A stretch of 64,000 bases of DNA, from positions 650,771 through 714,770 of the forward strand of contig JAAOOA010000193.1 in NCBI GenBank assembly GCA_012861695.1, read 5' to 3'. Positions 1 to 12,000 of the stretch are shown here, in pieces. This stretch comes from Trematomus loennbergii (lineage: Eukaryota; Chordata; Actinopteri; Perciformes; Nototheniidae). The notes beneath the pieces were generated by a model. The model was not told where the DNA came from. It saw only the letters and a list, made by a program, of their open reading frames with translations, and made no database searches. Position 1 is the first letter of the stretch. Every line of letters begins with the position of its first letter. The position numbers and the translations under genes are program-made.

Positions 1-1548
1 CGTAAAGCAGTGGCAACTATGCCACCATTTCAGCTGACTTTTTCTCAGAATACTGTCACATAACATCCATATATTTCAGTGCTAGGTTGATGCTTAGCTA
101 AGCTAACTATGAAACACTTTAACTGACAGGACTCAGGATCAACTGTGTACTGTAAGGTAGCTTCTAGCTTCATGTCGAACAGTAAGTCAACATTTCCCAG
201 AGAGCTTTCTTTGAAATCACCAGGTAACGCTAAAAACATTACATTTGGATTGTATGACAAAGTGTTTATTTAATATATCTGGCTAGCTATAGCTACTTGC
301 TAACGGTTTAGCTTACCCCCGCGATTCAAAGTAACGTCAACGTAGCTGTAATTTATGCTTTGCTTACATGTTCGCATAACTTGGAAGTTTACTGACATTT
401 ACATACCTTGTTACCTGGCTCAAGTGCTGGCTCTGGGGGGTGAGCCACCACTTGAGAATTGTCGTCTTTTTTAAGAAAACATGTTCTTATGTCCATCTTC
501 AAAAACTCAGAGTCCGACTGACAGTTTTTTAAACATTGTCACAGGATAGGTACCCGTCAGCCAATAAGACAGATGTTTATTTCCATTCAACTCTCTGTTG
601 GTCTGGTGTCTTGCCTCTGTTGCATTCACTGAACACGGGAAATTACACTCCTGCCGTCTCTAGTGTCATGATGAGGTTCAGGTAAAGCACGGTTAATGTA
701 TTATATTAATGAGGGAGAATTGTCCGGGGCTACAGAAAAAACATTCGACGCCACAAAGCTAACATGCTTTCCTACTATACCAACGATTAAAAACGGCCGT
801 TGGTTTTCGAACGGTTAACGCTCAAATGTTTGCAGTTGATGCTATGGCTAATGAGTTAGCAATTCCAGCAAGTTGTTTATAATTGATAAACAAAAAAGCT
901 ACATTTAGGCCAGAATATCTTTTAGTTATGATGCATTCAATGTCCCTCAGAGGAGACGAGCCTCAGGTCTGCAGACGGACACATTTGTCCCACGCAGCTG
1001 TTTTGTTGTCTCCCCTGAAGGCATCTGTGTCTGCTCTGAGCCCTCCTCCATCAGACAGACAGATCATAAACCCAGACGATGACACGACAACAACTCGTCT
1101 CTGTCGAATCACAACACCCCTCCCAAAGAAAAGAAACTACGCCCAATCAGAGGAGTCGCTAACCCTCTTCCTCCTTCTCCTCTTCTCCTCTTCCTCCTCT
1201 GTGAGCGAAGGGAACATTTTTATTTTTGAAAGGTCAAGCGATGCCCATTTTATTGGACGTCAACATCCGGTGATGTCAGAAACCGTTTCTATGGCGACCG
1301 GCTGGGACAGGAGTGGGAGTTTTTCATTAGTGACCGTCTGGATTATTATGGTCTGTATGTCTCTCAGAGCAGCGCTGGTGAAATACGACCCGGCACAACG
1401 TCTCATGCTGCTCCTCTCGTGTCAGTCTCATCTGCTTTATTATCTTTCCTTTCATTTATACGCCTTTTACTTTTAGACGCAGAACCTTTTAAAACTCTCA
1501 GCATTATTTTATTCAATTTTCTTGTAATTGTTGGGCTTTTTAACTGTA
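1..1548. other. non-coding stretch upstream of larp4b coding exons
   Basis: No supported gene. It contains repeated TTAGC/GCTAGC words and two short open frames with no recognisable family: minus strand 45-260 and plus strand 883-1476. Around 1150-1300 there is GC-richer DNA with a CCAAT box, TTATTGG and TGACG-like words, but no promoter can be asserted. Confidence 0.3.
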
Positions 1549-1849
1549 AAGGTCCCATGTCATGCTTTTCGGTTATTACCTGTCCCCTTGTGTGTTATGA
1601 AGGTTTTTCTGCATGTAAACGGTGTGCAGAGTCACAAACCCTCAAAGTAACCCTGTAGCGAGTAAAACTCTAACACAGAAAAGACCGTCTGTGCTGCCCC
1701 AGAACGCCTCGTTGGACATTTTCTTTTTCCATTTGTTTCTTCCCGGAACCAAAATGGACCAATCCGTGGAGCTCCTCACACACCAGGACCTTTAGCGTAC
1801 ATTTTCAACTAACAGGCAGTCCCATTGACTTGCATAGAGCTCCCTGGAC

Positions 1850-3136
1850 CAGAGTTCCCGTTAGCCGGTAATTACCAACTATGACCGGTAAAATATGCTG
1901 AAGACCGGCAAATCTAAATCTCTCCGGTAAATGTCCGTCAAAATAATTTTCCCTTAGCGCAATCCGCATCAGTTGCGCCACTTATGTGACAGACAAGAAG
2001 AGTATGTGACAGACAAGAAGAGTATGTGACAGACAAGAAGAGTATGTGACAGACAAGAAGAGTATGTGACAGACAAGAATATGTGCGACAGACAAGAAGA
2101 GTATGTGACAGACAAGAAGAGTATGTGACAGACAAGAAGAGTATGTGACAGACAAGAAGAGTATGTGACAGACAAGAAGAGTATGTGACAGACAAGAAGA
2201 GTATGTGACAGACAAGAAGAGTATGTGACAGACAAGAAGAGTATGTGACAGACAAGAAGAGTATGTGACAGACAAGAAGAGTATGTGACAGACAAGAAGA
2301 GTATGTGACAGACAAGAAGAGTATGTGACAGACAAGAAGAGTATGTGACAGACAAAAGAGTATGTGACAGACAGACAAGAGTATGTGACAGACAAGAAGA
2401 GTATGTGACAGACAAGAATAGTCAATTCTAATGTCTAACACTTAATGTGGAGAAAGAGATGTCCTGTATGGGTTGATTGTGCGTTGATCTGTTGGTAATG
2501 CCTCGGGTTCCGGTGGGCATGTAAACAAATGCATAATGCTGCGCTATACTTTGTGGCCTCACCCGGTTGCATAGCGACGCTTATTGTTTAGGTGTCTTTT
2601 AATAAGCAGGTAGTCATATCATTAGCTAGAACTAGCTAGATCTGATCGATATGGACATAAACGCGAGTAAAGTCTAATCTGACGGGAGAGAGAGATCAGC
2701 TGCTGCTGACGAGTCGACACGCAGCTCTGCATGATCACCTGCAGCGGTGAGCGGAGCAAAACACACACTTCAGGTTAGAAATCACACGTAGCTATTTTAA
2801 TTACCTCTCAAACTACCTAAACTAGTTATAGATATGTTTAGTTTTACTGTCGGGTCACTCATTACTGGATCCGCGAGCTGCATGATACTGACGGGCTGTC
2901 AGGAGAGAGAGAGCGCTCCGTTTATTATTCCCGTGTTATTGTAAGTTACTGTACACTTTTGAATAATGTAGTTAATCTACTATAATTAGTTTGTTTAATA
3001 TCGAATCATATCAATTTGTTTTAAAGCTCAATAAATAACAAAGAAGACCTTTGACCGGCACTTTTCATTTTGTCCGGAAGATTTAAACTTTAACGGACAT
3101 GTTGACCGGCAAAAAAATATTCTCACGGAACTCTGC
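1850..3136. mobile_element. nested non-autonomous TIR element carrying a minisatellite
   Basis: Left end CCAGAGTTCCCGTTAG and right end CACGGAACTCTG are imperfect inverted repeats, rich in GACCGG and CCGGTAA words. Its interior (2630-2940) recurs in reverse orientation at about 58790-58930, and its end words recur at 12240-12370 and 58690-58800. The exact boundaries are approximate. Confidence 0.5.
1984..2420. repeat. 20-bp minisatellite, about 22 copies
   Basis: Unit GTATGTGACAGACAAGAAGA repeated almost perfectly, with two slightly irregular units near 2078-2100 and 2355-2385. Because 20 is not a multiple of 3 and the unit lacks minus-strand stops, all three minus frames stay open; these are not genes. 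Confidence 0.97.
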
Positions 3137-3577
3137 CCTGAAACGCTGTTAATAGACGAGTTGGATGGCGGAGAAATGCTCTCCGCAGCAGACCCATTCT
3201 CACAGCGTTTATAAAACCTTTTCTTACTCAATATCAAGCTACACTTATTGTGTTTACTTCGGCTGTGAGTGTTTGTGTGTGCTCAGGATGAGTTTCGCTG
3301 TATCGCCGACACGGAAACCACACCAGTAAGCCAGCTCAGTGAGCAGCGAGCCTCGCAACGTCCCGACCAATCAGAGCACACTGGGCTCACAGGGAGGAGG
3401 GGGGGGCAGGAGCTCCAACAAGCCGTTTAGGACAGAGAGTGAATACACATACTATACAGAGATGCTGTATGAGAAACCAATGTGAGTTTGGAACATTGAA
3501 CAATGTAAATCTATTCTAGTAGACCTCAAGAATGGAATTATGATCAGTAGAAATGGCCATGACATGGGACCTTTAAA

Positions 3578-5223
3578 ATAAACCACTTAATGTTTATATT
3601 TATTAATCTACAGTTTTATTTTATTTGATCTTTTGTTGCACTTTCTTAATTGACTTTCTTATGTTTGTATAAATATTTGTATTCTATATTATTATTTTTT
3701 TGCTTATGCTAAATACATTTTCTAATACATTTGTATCTTTTATTGCACTTCTTACTTTAACCTAATATTAATGTAGATGATTTTATTTTATTATTTATTG
3801 CACATACTTAAACTCATGCTTGTGTAAATATTATATTCTATGCGACACTTACCTTTTTGAGCATTTTTATATTTAGTATTTTTTGCACATTCTTTCTTTA
3901 CCTTGTTATCCTATATTTATATCCATATTTGTTTAAATAATTAAATGTCATTGCATTCTAAAAAGGAGCAACATCACCCAATTTACCTCTGATAAACAAA
4001 CCAATCTAATTCTATATTGCACTTCACTTCAATGTATCCTTTTGCCTCAGTAACTCGTTAGCAGAACAGTCTATTAATGATTAGCTCAAGAGGGCTCATT
4101 TTAATTTGAGCGATGCCTCGGGGTTGCCTTTAGCTGCGTTTGAGCTCAGGTGTGCAACCCAACACTCCCCTGCTCAGTTGTTTTCTCCCTCAGAATGACT
4201 CAGTGCAACAGCGACAACACTAAACACAGAGTCTGGGAGCGACAGGCAGCCAATCAGCGTCTGCTACGTCAGCCCTGTCTGTCATCACATTATTGCTGAA
4301 TCAACCCCAGCAGCTCGAATCAGAGAAACGCAGCGTGGCGATGTGATATGACGAGGGTGTTTTGATGCCCTGGAGGATGTCTTGAAGGCAGATATTGGGA
4401 GTGCCTGTGGAGATACTTTAGTTTTAAAGTTTTTAATCATGGATTGGATGCAGTGGAGCCTCATTTCTCCTCCGTCTGAAAGCGCCTGGCTTCAGGACTT
4501 CAATGAAACACTCGCTCTGACCACAGCTCTGGGTTACAGTCTGTTATCTTTTGAGACGTGCATGCTCCACTGTAGCTTTGATCCTGTGAGTATCTGCAGG
4601 ATTTACGGCTCTGTTTGCATCCCTGCTGTTTGAAGCAGATGCTGCTGGTGTGAGGAAGCTTTTTTTTTTAGTAGATGAGGAGACATGATTGATGAGATGG
4701 AAAGATTTATGTTGCTCGAAGCAGGACATTTAATTAGAGTTCTTATTTTTGACCTGGGGGAGGTTTTCTCTAACTGTGTTGTTATCCTATTAGTTGCAAT
4801 TGTTGTATAATATAACGCCTTCACCCACAAACACTACATCATTGCTTTCAATATCTACCCATCTATCATCTATCGAAAAACATTGCAATTTGAATCCAAT
4901 ATTTAGTTTTTATGTTGAATTTTAATCATCAGTCCAGTGACTACAGCTTTGTTTATTAATGCTCACTTTCCCTTTTAAATAAACCTATAAATTATCAGTC
5001 AAACTCACTTAAAAGTCTTCTTATCTATTGGCATAATACGGGAGTACCAGTCAGCGTACCTGGATAAAAACCCTCCTCATTTACTGGAAGCATGCTCAGT
5101 TTTTAAAGAGTAATACAAGTGATTTAAAACACTGACTGATAAACAGAACCTTTATGACTTGGCAAAGATTGTGTTCAAATTAAAGTCATATTTCTTCTGT
5201 GTGTGACAGCTGAGCAAAGGGGA
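3578..5223. other. AT-rich spacer without recognised features
   Basis: 3590-4050 is strongly AT-rich with tTATTgcac-type words. 4100-4400 is GC-richer. An 83-codon open frame at 4382-4633 has no recognisable family and no splice context. A 5' untranslated exon of larp4b could lie here but cannot be shown. Confidence 0.3.
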
Positions 5224-5827
5224 AATGACTTGGAAAGTACATTGTAATGTTTAGTTTCACTTCGTTCTCACTGGTAAATTGTAATGAACTGCAGTTTAAC
5301 TTGAGATGTACCATAACAATGTTTTTATAGTCATGAGGAACCCAGTATCACGTCGGATTTTAAATAACTTGGAAGCATTTAATACTTCATTCAGTCACAA
5401 TAATGTTGTTTCTGTATCTGTGCACTTTGCCTTGTTGCTCTAGCTTTTCTCAAAGTTTCACATTTTAATCTGTAGTCTAGTTTGTGATAATTACCTGTAC
5501 GTAATACATAGTACATAAAACAGTACCATGAGTCGAAAAAAAAAGTACAATGAGTTGAAATGACTTGGAAAATACATTTAAATGTTCAGTTTCACTTCGT
5601 TCTTACTGGCAAATTGTAATAAACAATGTTTTTTACAGTCATGAAGCTCCAGTTTCATGTCAGATTTGTAATACTTCATTCAGTCACACCAATGTTGTTT
5701 CTGTGTCTTTGCCTCTTTTCTCAAAGTTTCACATTTCATTCTGCACGAGTTTGTGATAATTACCTGTACACAATACAAATATACATTAAACAGTCTATCA
5801 TGAGTAGAAAAAAAGTACGTTGAGTCG
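5224..5827. repeat. direct tandem duplication, two diverged units
   Basis: 5224-5557 and 5558-5827 share, in the same order, GAAATGACTTGGAAA, TTTCACTTCGTTCT, TACTTCATTCAGTCACA, TGTTGTTTCTGT, CTCAAAGTTTCACATTT, GATAATTACCTGTAC and ATGAGT(C/A)GAAAAAAA. The second unit is shorter through internal deletions. It lies immediately before the first recognised larp4b exon. Confidence 0.85.
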
Positions 5828-5921
5828 GTAAATATTTGTCTTTCCTTCTAAACTCTCACTGTGCAGATTTGCCTCTCCTAAAATGGACCTTTCTGACCCA
5901 AACGGTGTGTTGTGTTTGCAG

Positions 5922-6081
5922 GAATCCCCCAAGGTTTCAGACCTCAACCCCAATGCGAAAGCATGGGCCAACCACATGTTTAGCCTGGACCCCAGCGGGA
6001 GCGCCGACACCACGACCGCTGCCCTGCAGACATGGAAGGAGGAGGAGGGCTGCGAGAGTTCAGCCGACCCCGGACCAGAAG
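5922..6081 (+). CDS. larp4b: larp4b exon with PAM2-like motif
   Basis: First recognisable coding exon. It is preceded by TTTGCAG and followed by a GTCAGT donor, and ends in phase 1. It encodes [20 protein letters not shown] and an acidic tail. LNPNAKAW is the LARP4-family PAM2 variant, with Trp where classical PAM2 has Phe, and contacts the MLLE domain of poly(A)-binding protein. Because this exon starts mid-protein, the initiator exon must lie upstream. Confidence 0.88.
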
Positions 6082-9000
6082 GTCAGTTTCAGACTTCTAT
6101 ACTAAGTGTCAGATTTTTGGCTGTTATAGCAAATTAAACTAAATATAAATTGGCTGCATTTGCCAATAAGGCCCTGTTAAGACACACTGTATAACAGCTA
6201 AGAAGAAGACATACTTTATTAATCCCTTACAGGGACATTTCTTCCCCACCCTGTTGTGTTTACACACATTACACACACAGGGGAGGATATACATGCACAC
6301 ACACAACCACATGCAGATAGAAGTGAGCAGTTTCGAGGTTAGGTGCCTTGCTTAATGGCATCTCTCCAGCTACCAGCTCACTCCATATTTTTGGTCCGAT
6401 CGGGACGTGAACCAGCGAACTTCGCTCTAGGAGATTGGTCCAAGACCAAGTCCCAACAGACTGAGCCACTCAAGGGCTATGACCAATTAAAAAAAAAAAA
6501 AAAAATCCTGCCTGAAGTTTTTGTACGTGTACAAAAGTAACAGGTGTACTTATTTGAGGGTAATATGTTAGGCAACATTTTATAGACCTAAAAATGTAAG
6601 GTTTTAAAGTGGTTTCTAACACGTGTCTACATGAGACTAATAAACGTCATCACGGCCAACATTAGCCTCCTTTAGCTTAGCGGTGGTGACGTGAAGTCAT
6701 GTGACCGTGCTGTAGTTCCTTTATAGCCCAACATTAGCCGCCTTTAGCTTAGCGGTGGAGACGTGAAGTCATGTGACTGTGCTGTAGTTCCTTTATAGCC
6801 CAACATTAGCCGCCTTTAGCTTAGCGGTGGTGACGTGAAGTCATGTGACCGTGCTGTTTCTTTATAGCCAACATTAGCCGCCTTTAGCTTAGCGTGGTGA
6901 CGTGAAGTCATGTGACCGTGCTGTAGTTCCTTTATAGCCCAACATTAGCCGCCTTTAGCTTAGCGGTGGCGACGTGAAGTCATTTGACCGTGCTGTAGTT
7001 CCTTTATAGCCCAACATTAGCCGCCTTTAGCTTAGCGGTGGTGACGTGAAGTCATGTGACCGTGCTGTAGTTCCTTTATAGCCCAACATTAGCCGCCTTT
7101 AGCTTAGCGGTGGTGACGTGAAGTCATGTGACCGTGCTGTAGTTCCTTTATAGCCCAACATTAGCCGCCTTTAGCTTACCGGGTGACGTGAAGTCATGTG
7201 ACCGTGCTGTAGTTCCTTTATAGCCCAACATTAGCCACCTTTAGCTTAGCGGTGGTGACGTGAAGTCATGTGACCGTGCTGTAGTTCCTTTATAGCCCAA
7301 CATTAGCCGCCTTTAGCTTAGCGGTGGTGACGTGAAGTAATGTGACCGTGCTGTAGTTCCTTTATAGCCCAACATTAGCCGCCTTTAGCTTAGCGGTGGT
7401 GACGTGAAGTCATGTGACCGTGCTGTAGTTCCTTTATAGCCCAACATTAGCCGCCTTTAGCTTACCGGTGGTGACGTGAAGTCATGTGACCGTGCTGTAG
7501 TTCCTTATAGCCCAACATTAGCCACCTTTAGCTTAGCGGTGGTGACGTGAAGTCATGTGACCGTGCTGTAGTTCCTTTATAGCCCAACATTAGCCACCTT
7601 TAGCTTAGCGTGGTGACGTGAAGTCATGTGACCGTGCTGTAGTTCCTTTATAGCCCAACATTAGCCGCCTTTAGCTTACGGTGGTGACGTGAAGTCATGT
7701 GACCGTGCTGTAGTTCCTTTATAGCCCAACATTAGCCACCTTTAGCTTAGCGGTGGTGACGTGAAGTCATGTGACCGTGCTGTAGTTCCTTTATAGCCCA
7801 ACATTAGCCACCTTTAGCTTAGCGGTGGTGACGTGAAGTCATGTGACCGTGCTGTAGTTCCTTTATAGCCCAACATTAGCGCCTTTAGCTTACCGGTGGT
7901 GACGTGAAGTCATAAAGTGGTGTTAATATGTGTAGATTATCCTGTTGAACAAAACGTGTAAGTATCAAAAAACGTTTTAGATTATTTTCTGCCAATAATT
8001 TCTTTTAAATCCAATGGAAAAATAACATTGGATTTTGACGAAGCAGCCTTTACATCCTGTTCAGCTAACATAAATACTTGTTCCCTGCACCACAGCTTGT
8101 GTTAACCACAGACCTTATTTCAGGCGTCCAACCAAAAAACCGATTAAAAAGATTCAAGACGAGGAAACAGGAAGTTCTAAAATGCTCATGTTGAGTCATG
8201 TTATACCAGTCATACAAATCCCAATAGCAAACTGTAATATTGACTTGTTTAAAAGAAAAAAAAACACAAACCTCTCAAACCCCTTCTATTTTGCTTTCCA
8301 TCCGTCTTTGTCTGTTCTCGTCACTTCTCTGCCGTGCCGAAACGCCTCTTAAATCATCATACTCAATTTAGCACGAAGCATGAATATTCCCACCACAGCC
8401 ACCGTTCCCTTCCACGCAAATGAGCGTAATCACTCACTCTAATGTTCCCAGCCGAGTATAGCCAACGCCGAGGCAACAGGGACGTGGTGGAGAAACAGAA
8501 ATTATTGATTAGTCTCCGTTGGACTCTGATTGGCGTCCCGAACTCTTTCATCTCCTCGTCTGTGAGGACGTTTATAGGAAACTCCGTTGCATAGGACGGG
8601 AGTTTTAATATAGTCTGCACAGTCATGAAGTGACACTTTTTCAACTCTACAGACTTTGATTTTAATATTAAGGAAGGAAACTTATTTCTTTAGCACTAAG
8701 AGAGGCTGGTTCCTCTTCCTTAAACAGTTATTATTACTATAGCGTTATCTGTAGGAAATACCGGGGTTTTATTTATATATTTACTCAGCGTTATGAGATA
8801 TTTATGGATTTAATTCAGATATTTGAACTGAAAGATACCCATCCATGTACTTATACACCTTTCCTTTAACCTTTTATACTAGTTTTCTGTTCTTTGGAAA
8901 GTCAGTGCATACAAGTTTTTATCAGATTGTATCCTATAAAATATGTCCGCTCATTTTAGCTAGATAAGAAAATACAGTTTTTTTATATTTTTAGAACTTA

Positions 9001-12000
9001 ACTGTTGAGCCCCGAGCCTGTTTTCCAGGTCTCAGGCCCAGAACAAATGACTATATCTTCACTTCTAAAAGGGTTAAATTAATAAGCTTTTTCCTCAAAG
9101 CAATGATAAACCTGTGAGTGGATGTAGAAAAGTCAGAATCAATATAGATGTTTTTATTTTAAAGTAAATTCAGATTGAACATAGTAAAGAAAAAATGTAA
9201 ATTATAGTTTCCGTCCAACCGTTATAGCTGTTACATTACGTCCGTTACGAAACTAACTAACAGCTTAAGATGGAAACATGTATGGTTAACTTCGACCTCC
9301 GGGGTGGCCTCACTATTGAGGAGTGGATTGAGCAGTGCCTATCTCCAGAGAAAAGAGCAGGTAGACCAACTGGGAAAGTACCCCCATTCAAAAGCTTTCT
9401 GATGCGGGTCTTGAAACAAAGCAGAGACATTATGACCGTTAGTGGCCACAGGTGCGAAAGCTCTCTCCAGAGCTACTGGAAGCCGAATCTCGGGACCGGA
9501 GAAAGTGGAGCAATATTCTCGCCACGCCAAGCAACAGCCTAGAACAACCTCAAGTAACCTCGTAAGCCATTCTACTGATGCTGGACAGGCTTTCAGTGGC
9601 TGCACAATAAACGGCAACATACAAATTAATGTAAATAAATAGCCAAATAATCGATCAACGCTCTCTGTCGGGCCGAACCACGCCCCTTAGCTGTGATATA
9701 ATGACCATATACCACGGCCTGTCGTGAGCTATTGCTTCAATATACAGTGTTGTATTTGCATTATTAAGAAATGAATGCTGAAGTTTTAGAGGGATTCCCT
9801 GCTGACTTCCTCCCCTTCTTCTTTGTGTTCTCCCAGGCTATGAAGCCAGTGAAGAGGCCCTGAAGGAGCCGCTCCTCTCGGACCCCGATGATCCTCCTCC
9901 TCGGTCCCAGTGATGCTGTCGGAGCCGAGCCCGTCAGCCCGGACGGATCAGAGACCCCTCAGGCGTTCACTGAGTTCCCCGAGCAGCAAGGACGCACAGG
10001 TGAGATGGTTATTGATTGGCTGTTTTGTCAGAGCAGGCAGAGGTCAGTGAGGATACCCCATGTGACTGTTAGGCCTGGAGACTATTGGTTAATCGATGAT
10101 TGCCATCGTCTAAATACATGTTTAATGCGAAACATGACAGAAAATACTGTTTCAGCCTCATACATCCTTTGTTTTATATTGCAAAGTGAAAACCAATTGT
10201 ATAGATGTACAGTCAAACAACACATTCACTCTGAATTATGAAGTGTAGGTTCTAGGGATAACAATTAAATAAAGAATGTCATTTGTATCAAAGGGAACAT
10301 TGTAAACGGCTTTAAAATAATGTTCGTTCTTTATTTTGTATGTATTCGGGTGCTTGAGTTAAGGCGAGACACTACAGGGGAATAGGGTAATTGTTTTTAA
10401 CTTAAAGATATCAGCTAGACATTTCTCCAGTTAATTACTTACATTAAGACAATTGTTTTTTGTATTACACGTGTTTGAAATAGCATGTTTAAATATGCGC
10501 ATATTTTAATACATTTCAGGAACACAATTCTGAACATTGGATGAAGCCAGGTTTCATTTTGTAGTCCTATTAGAATCTAAAGTTTTTACAGAATGGATTT
10601 TGGATATCTCTTTGTATCACTCCATACATCAGAAAATACTGTCAACAGCCCTAAAATATCAATTTTCACCATGTTTTTAGGTATAAAATGTTATATAATT
10701 CAGGCTATGAATGATATATGAACAAACCCTTCTGTAAAAGCCTTCATAATATTGATAGGAATATAACTGGAAGGTTTGGTGTATGTACGTGCTACTGAAG
10801 TGGACATTTCTCACTCATTTGAGAAAACGACCTTTAAAGATTGCTCTGTGGCGCTACCTAAACCCTCCTGTTCTCTGTTTGTCAGCTGCGCCTCGACGCT
10901 CTCCGTGACGGTATTTCATGGTCAGGGTCATTTGTTTTTTTAATCAAAATAGCAAAATCTCAAAATTGACCAGTGTCTCGTCTTAAGAGAGAATACAATG
11001 TGAAAATGTTTTCAGGCTTTAAAATGAAATGGTCAAATATGCATAAGAAAGAAAAATAGATTTGAATGATCAAAGTGCTAAAATAAGTAATCACAGTTTC
11101 TGAGCGCTGCTTGAAGATGCTACAGTATCTTTACTTTCTCAAGCAGCAGAATGTATTGATGGTTAACAGCCGTTTGTTCTTTTCATGTTTTATTTATCGC
11201 AGCATTAAAGTTTAATTGGCCAGTGCCAGACACTATCTGTGACGAGACGTTTATTTCTCTACCAAAAGGGAAGACAACAACAACTACCATAAAGCTTTTA
11301 GAGAGGGCTAGTACTAAGATCCCCTATTGTTATTTCTAGTTATTCCACCCTGCAGATTGTCTCTCTGTGAGCCACTAGTGCAGTGCATACTTTACAAGCA
11401 CTGCACCCAGTATCTGGCGTTTTAACAAAAGCAGTTCTTGGTTACAAATCTTGGACCTAGATGAATACACGTTTTGAGTAACCTTAACCTACCCAAATGT
11501 GCCTGAACATGTGTTAGTACAACCTCAACCTATACAAGTAACCTCGTAAGCCATTCTACTGATGCTGGACAGTTTTTCAGTGGCTGCACAATAAACGGCA
11601 ACATACAAATTAATGTAAATAAATAGCCAAATAATCGATCAACGCTCTCTGTCGGGCCGAACCACGCCTTTAGCTGTGATGGGGGGAATCCCTCTAAAGT
11701 GTACTTTCAAGTATTCCTTAAAATGTGCTTTGATCTTTATGCTCTTCCCCACCAATTTCCTGCTCTACATTTTTTCATTTTCCAGCTTACGTCCGACTAG
11801 TTGGATTAATGTTTTGGTCCCAGCGTCAGGAATAACTTGATTTGCTCTAATTAACCAAAAATATTCCTCCTTGTGTGTCGGCAGGAAGTGATCCTCAGCC
11901 GGAGAATCCTCAGGAGGGTCTGAGGGATCATCTGAAGAAGACTCTGGAGTTCTGTCTTTCCAGTGAGTTCATAAATGAAAATCACCATACATGATGTATT

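Larger units (their letters stand above)
1549..3577 (-). mobile_element. TIR element (family 'GGTCCCATGTCATG'), interrupted by a second element
   Basis: Ends are AAAGGTCCCATGTCATG and CATGACATGGGACCTTT, the same family as 41177-41828 and 50963-51589 in reverse orientation. Both outer segments align by eye to the 41-kb copy. The middle (about 1850-3136) is foreign to the family. No transposase was seen, so it is a non-autonomous element. Confidence 0.75.

Noticed and set aside
45..260. 71-codon minus-strand frame at the window edge as the first exon of a neighbouring gene
   Set aside because: Composition looks protein-like, but no domain, splice site or conserved neighbour supports it.
883..1476. 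197-codon open frame
   Set aside because: No recognisable domain, low-complexity Ser/Leu stretch and no splice context. Its end overlaps nothing conserved.
1938..2441. Three minus-strand open frames of 147-167 codons
   Set aside because: Artefact of the 20-bp minisatellite; the same peptide repeats cyclically through all frames.
6656..7913. CRISPR-like regularly spaced repeats
   Set aside because: Units are contiguous tandem copies without unique spacers, in a eukaryotic intron.
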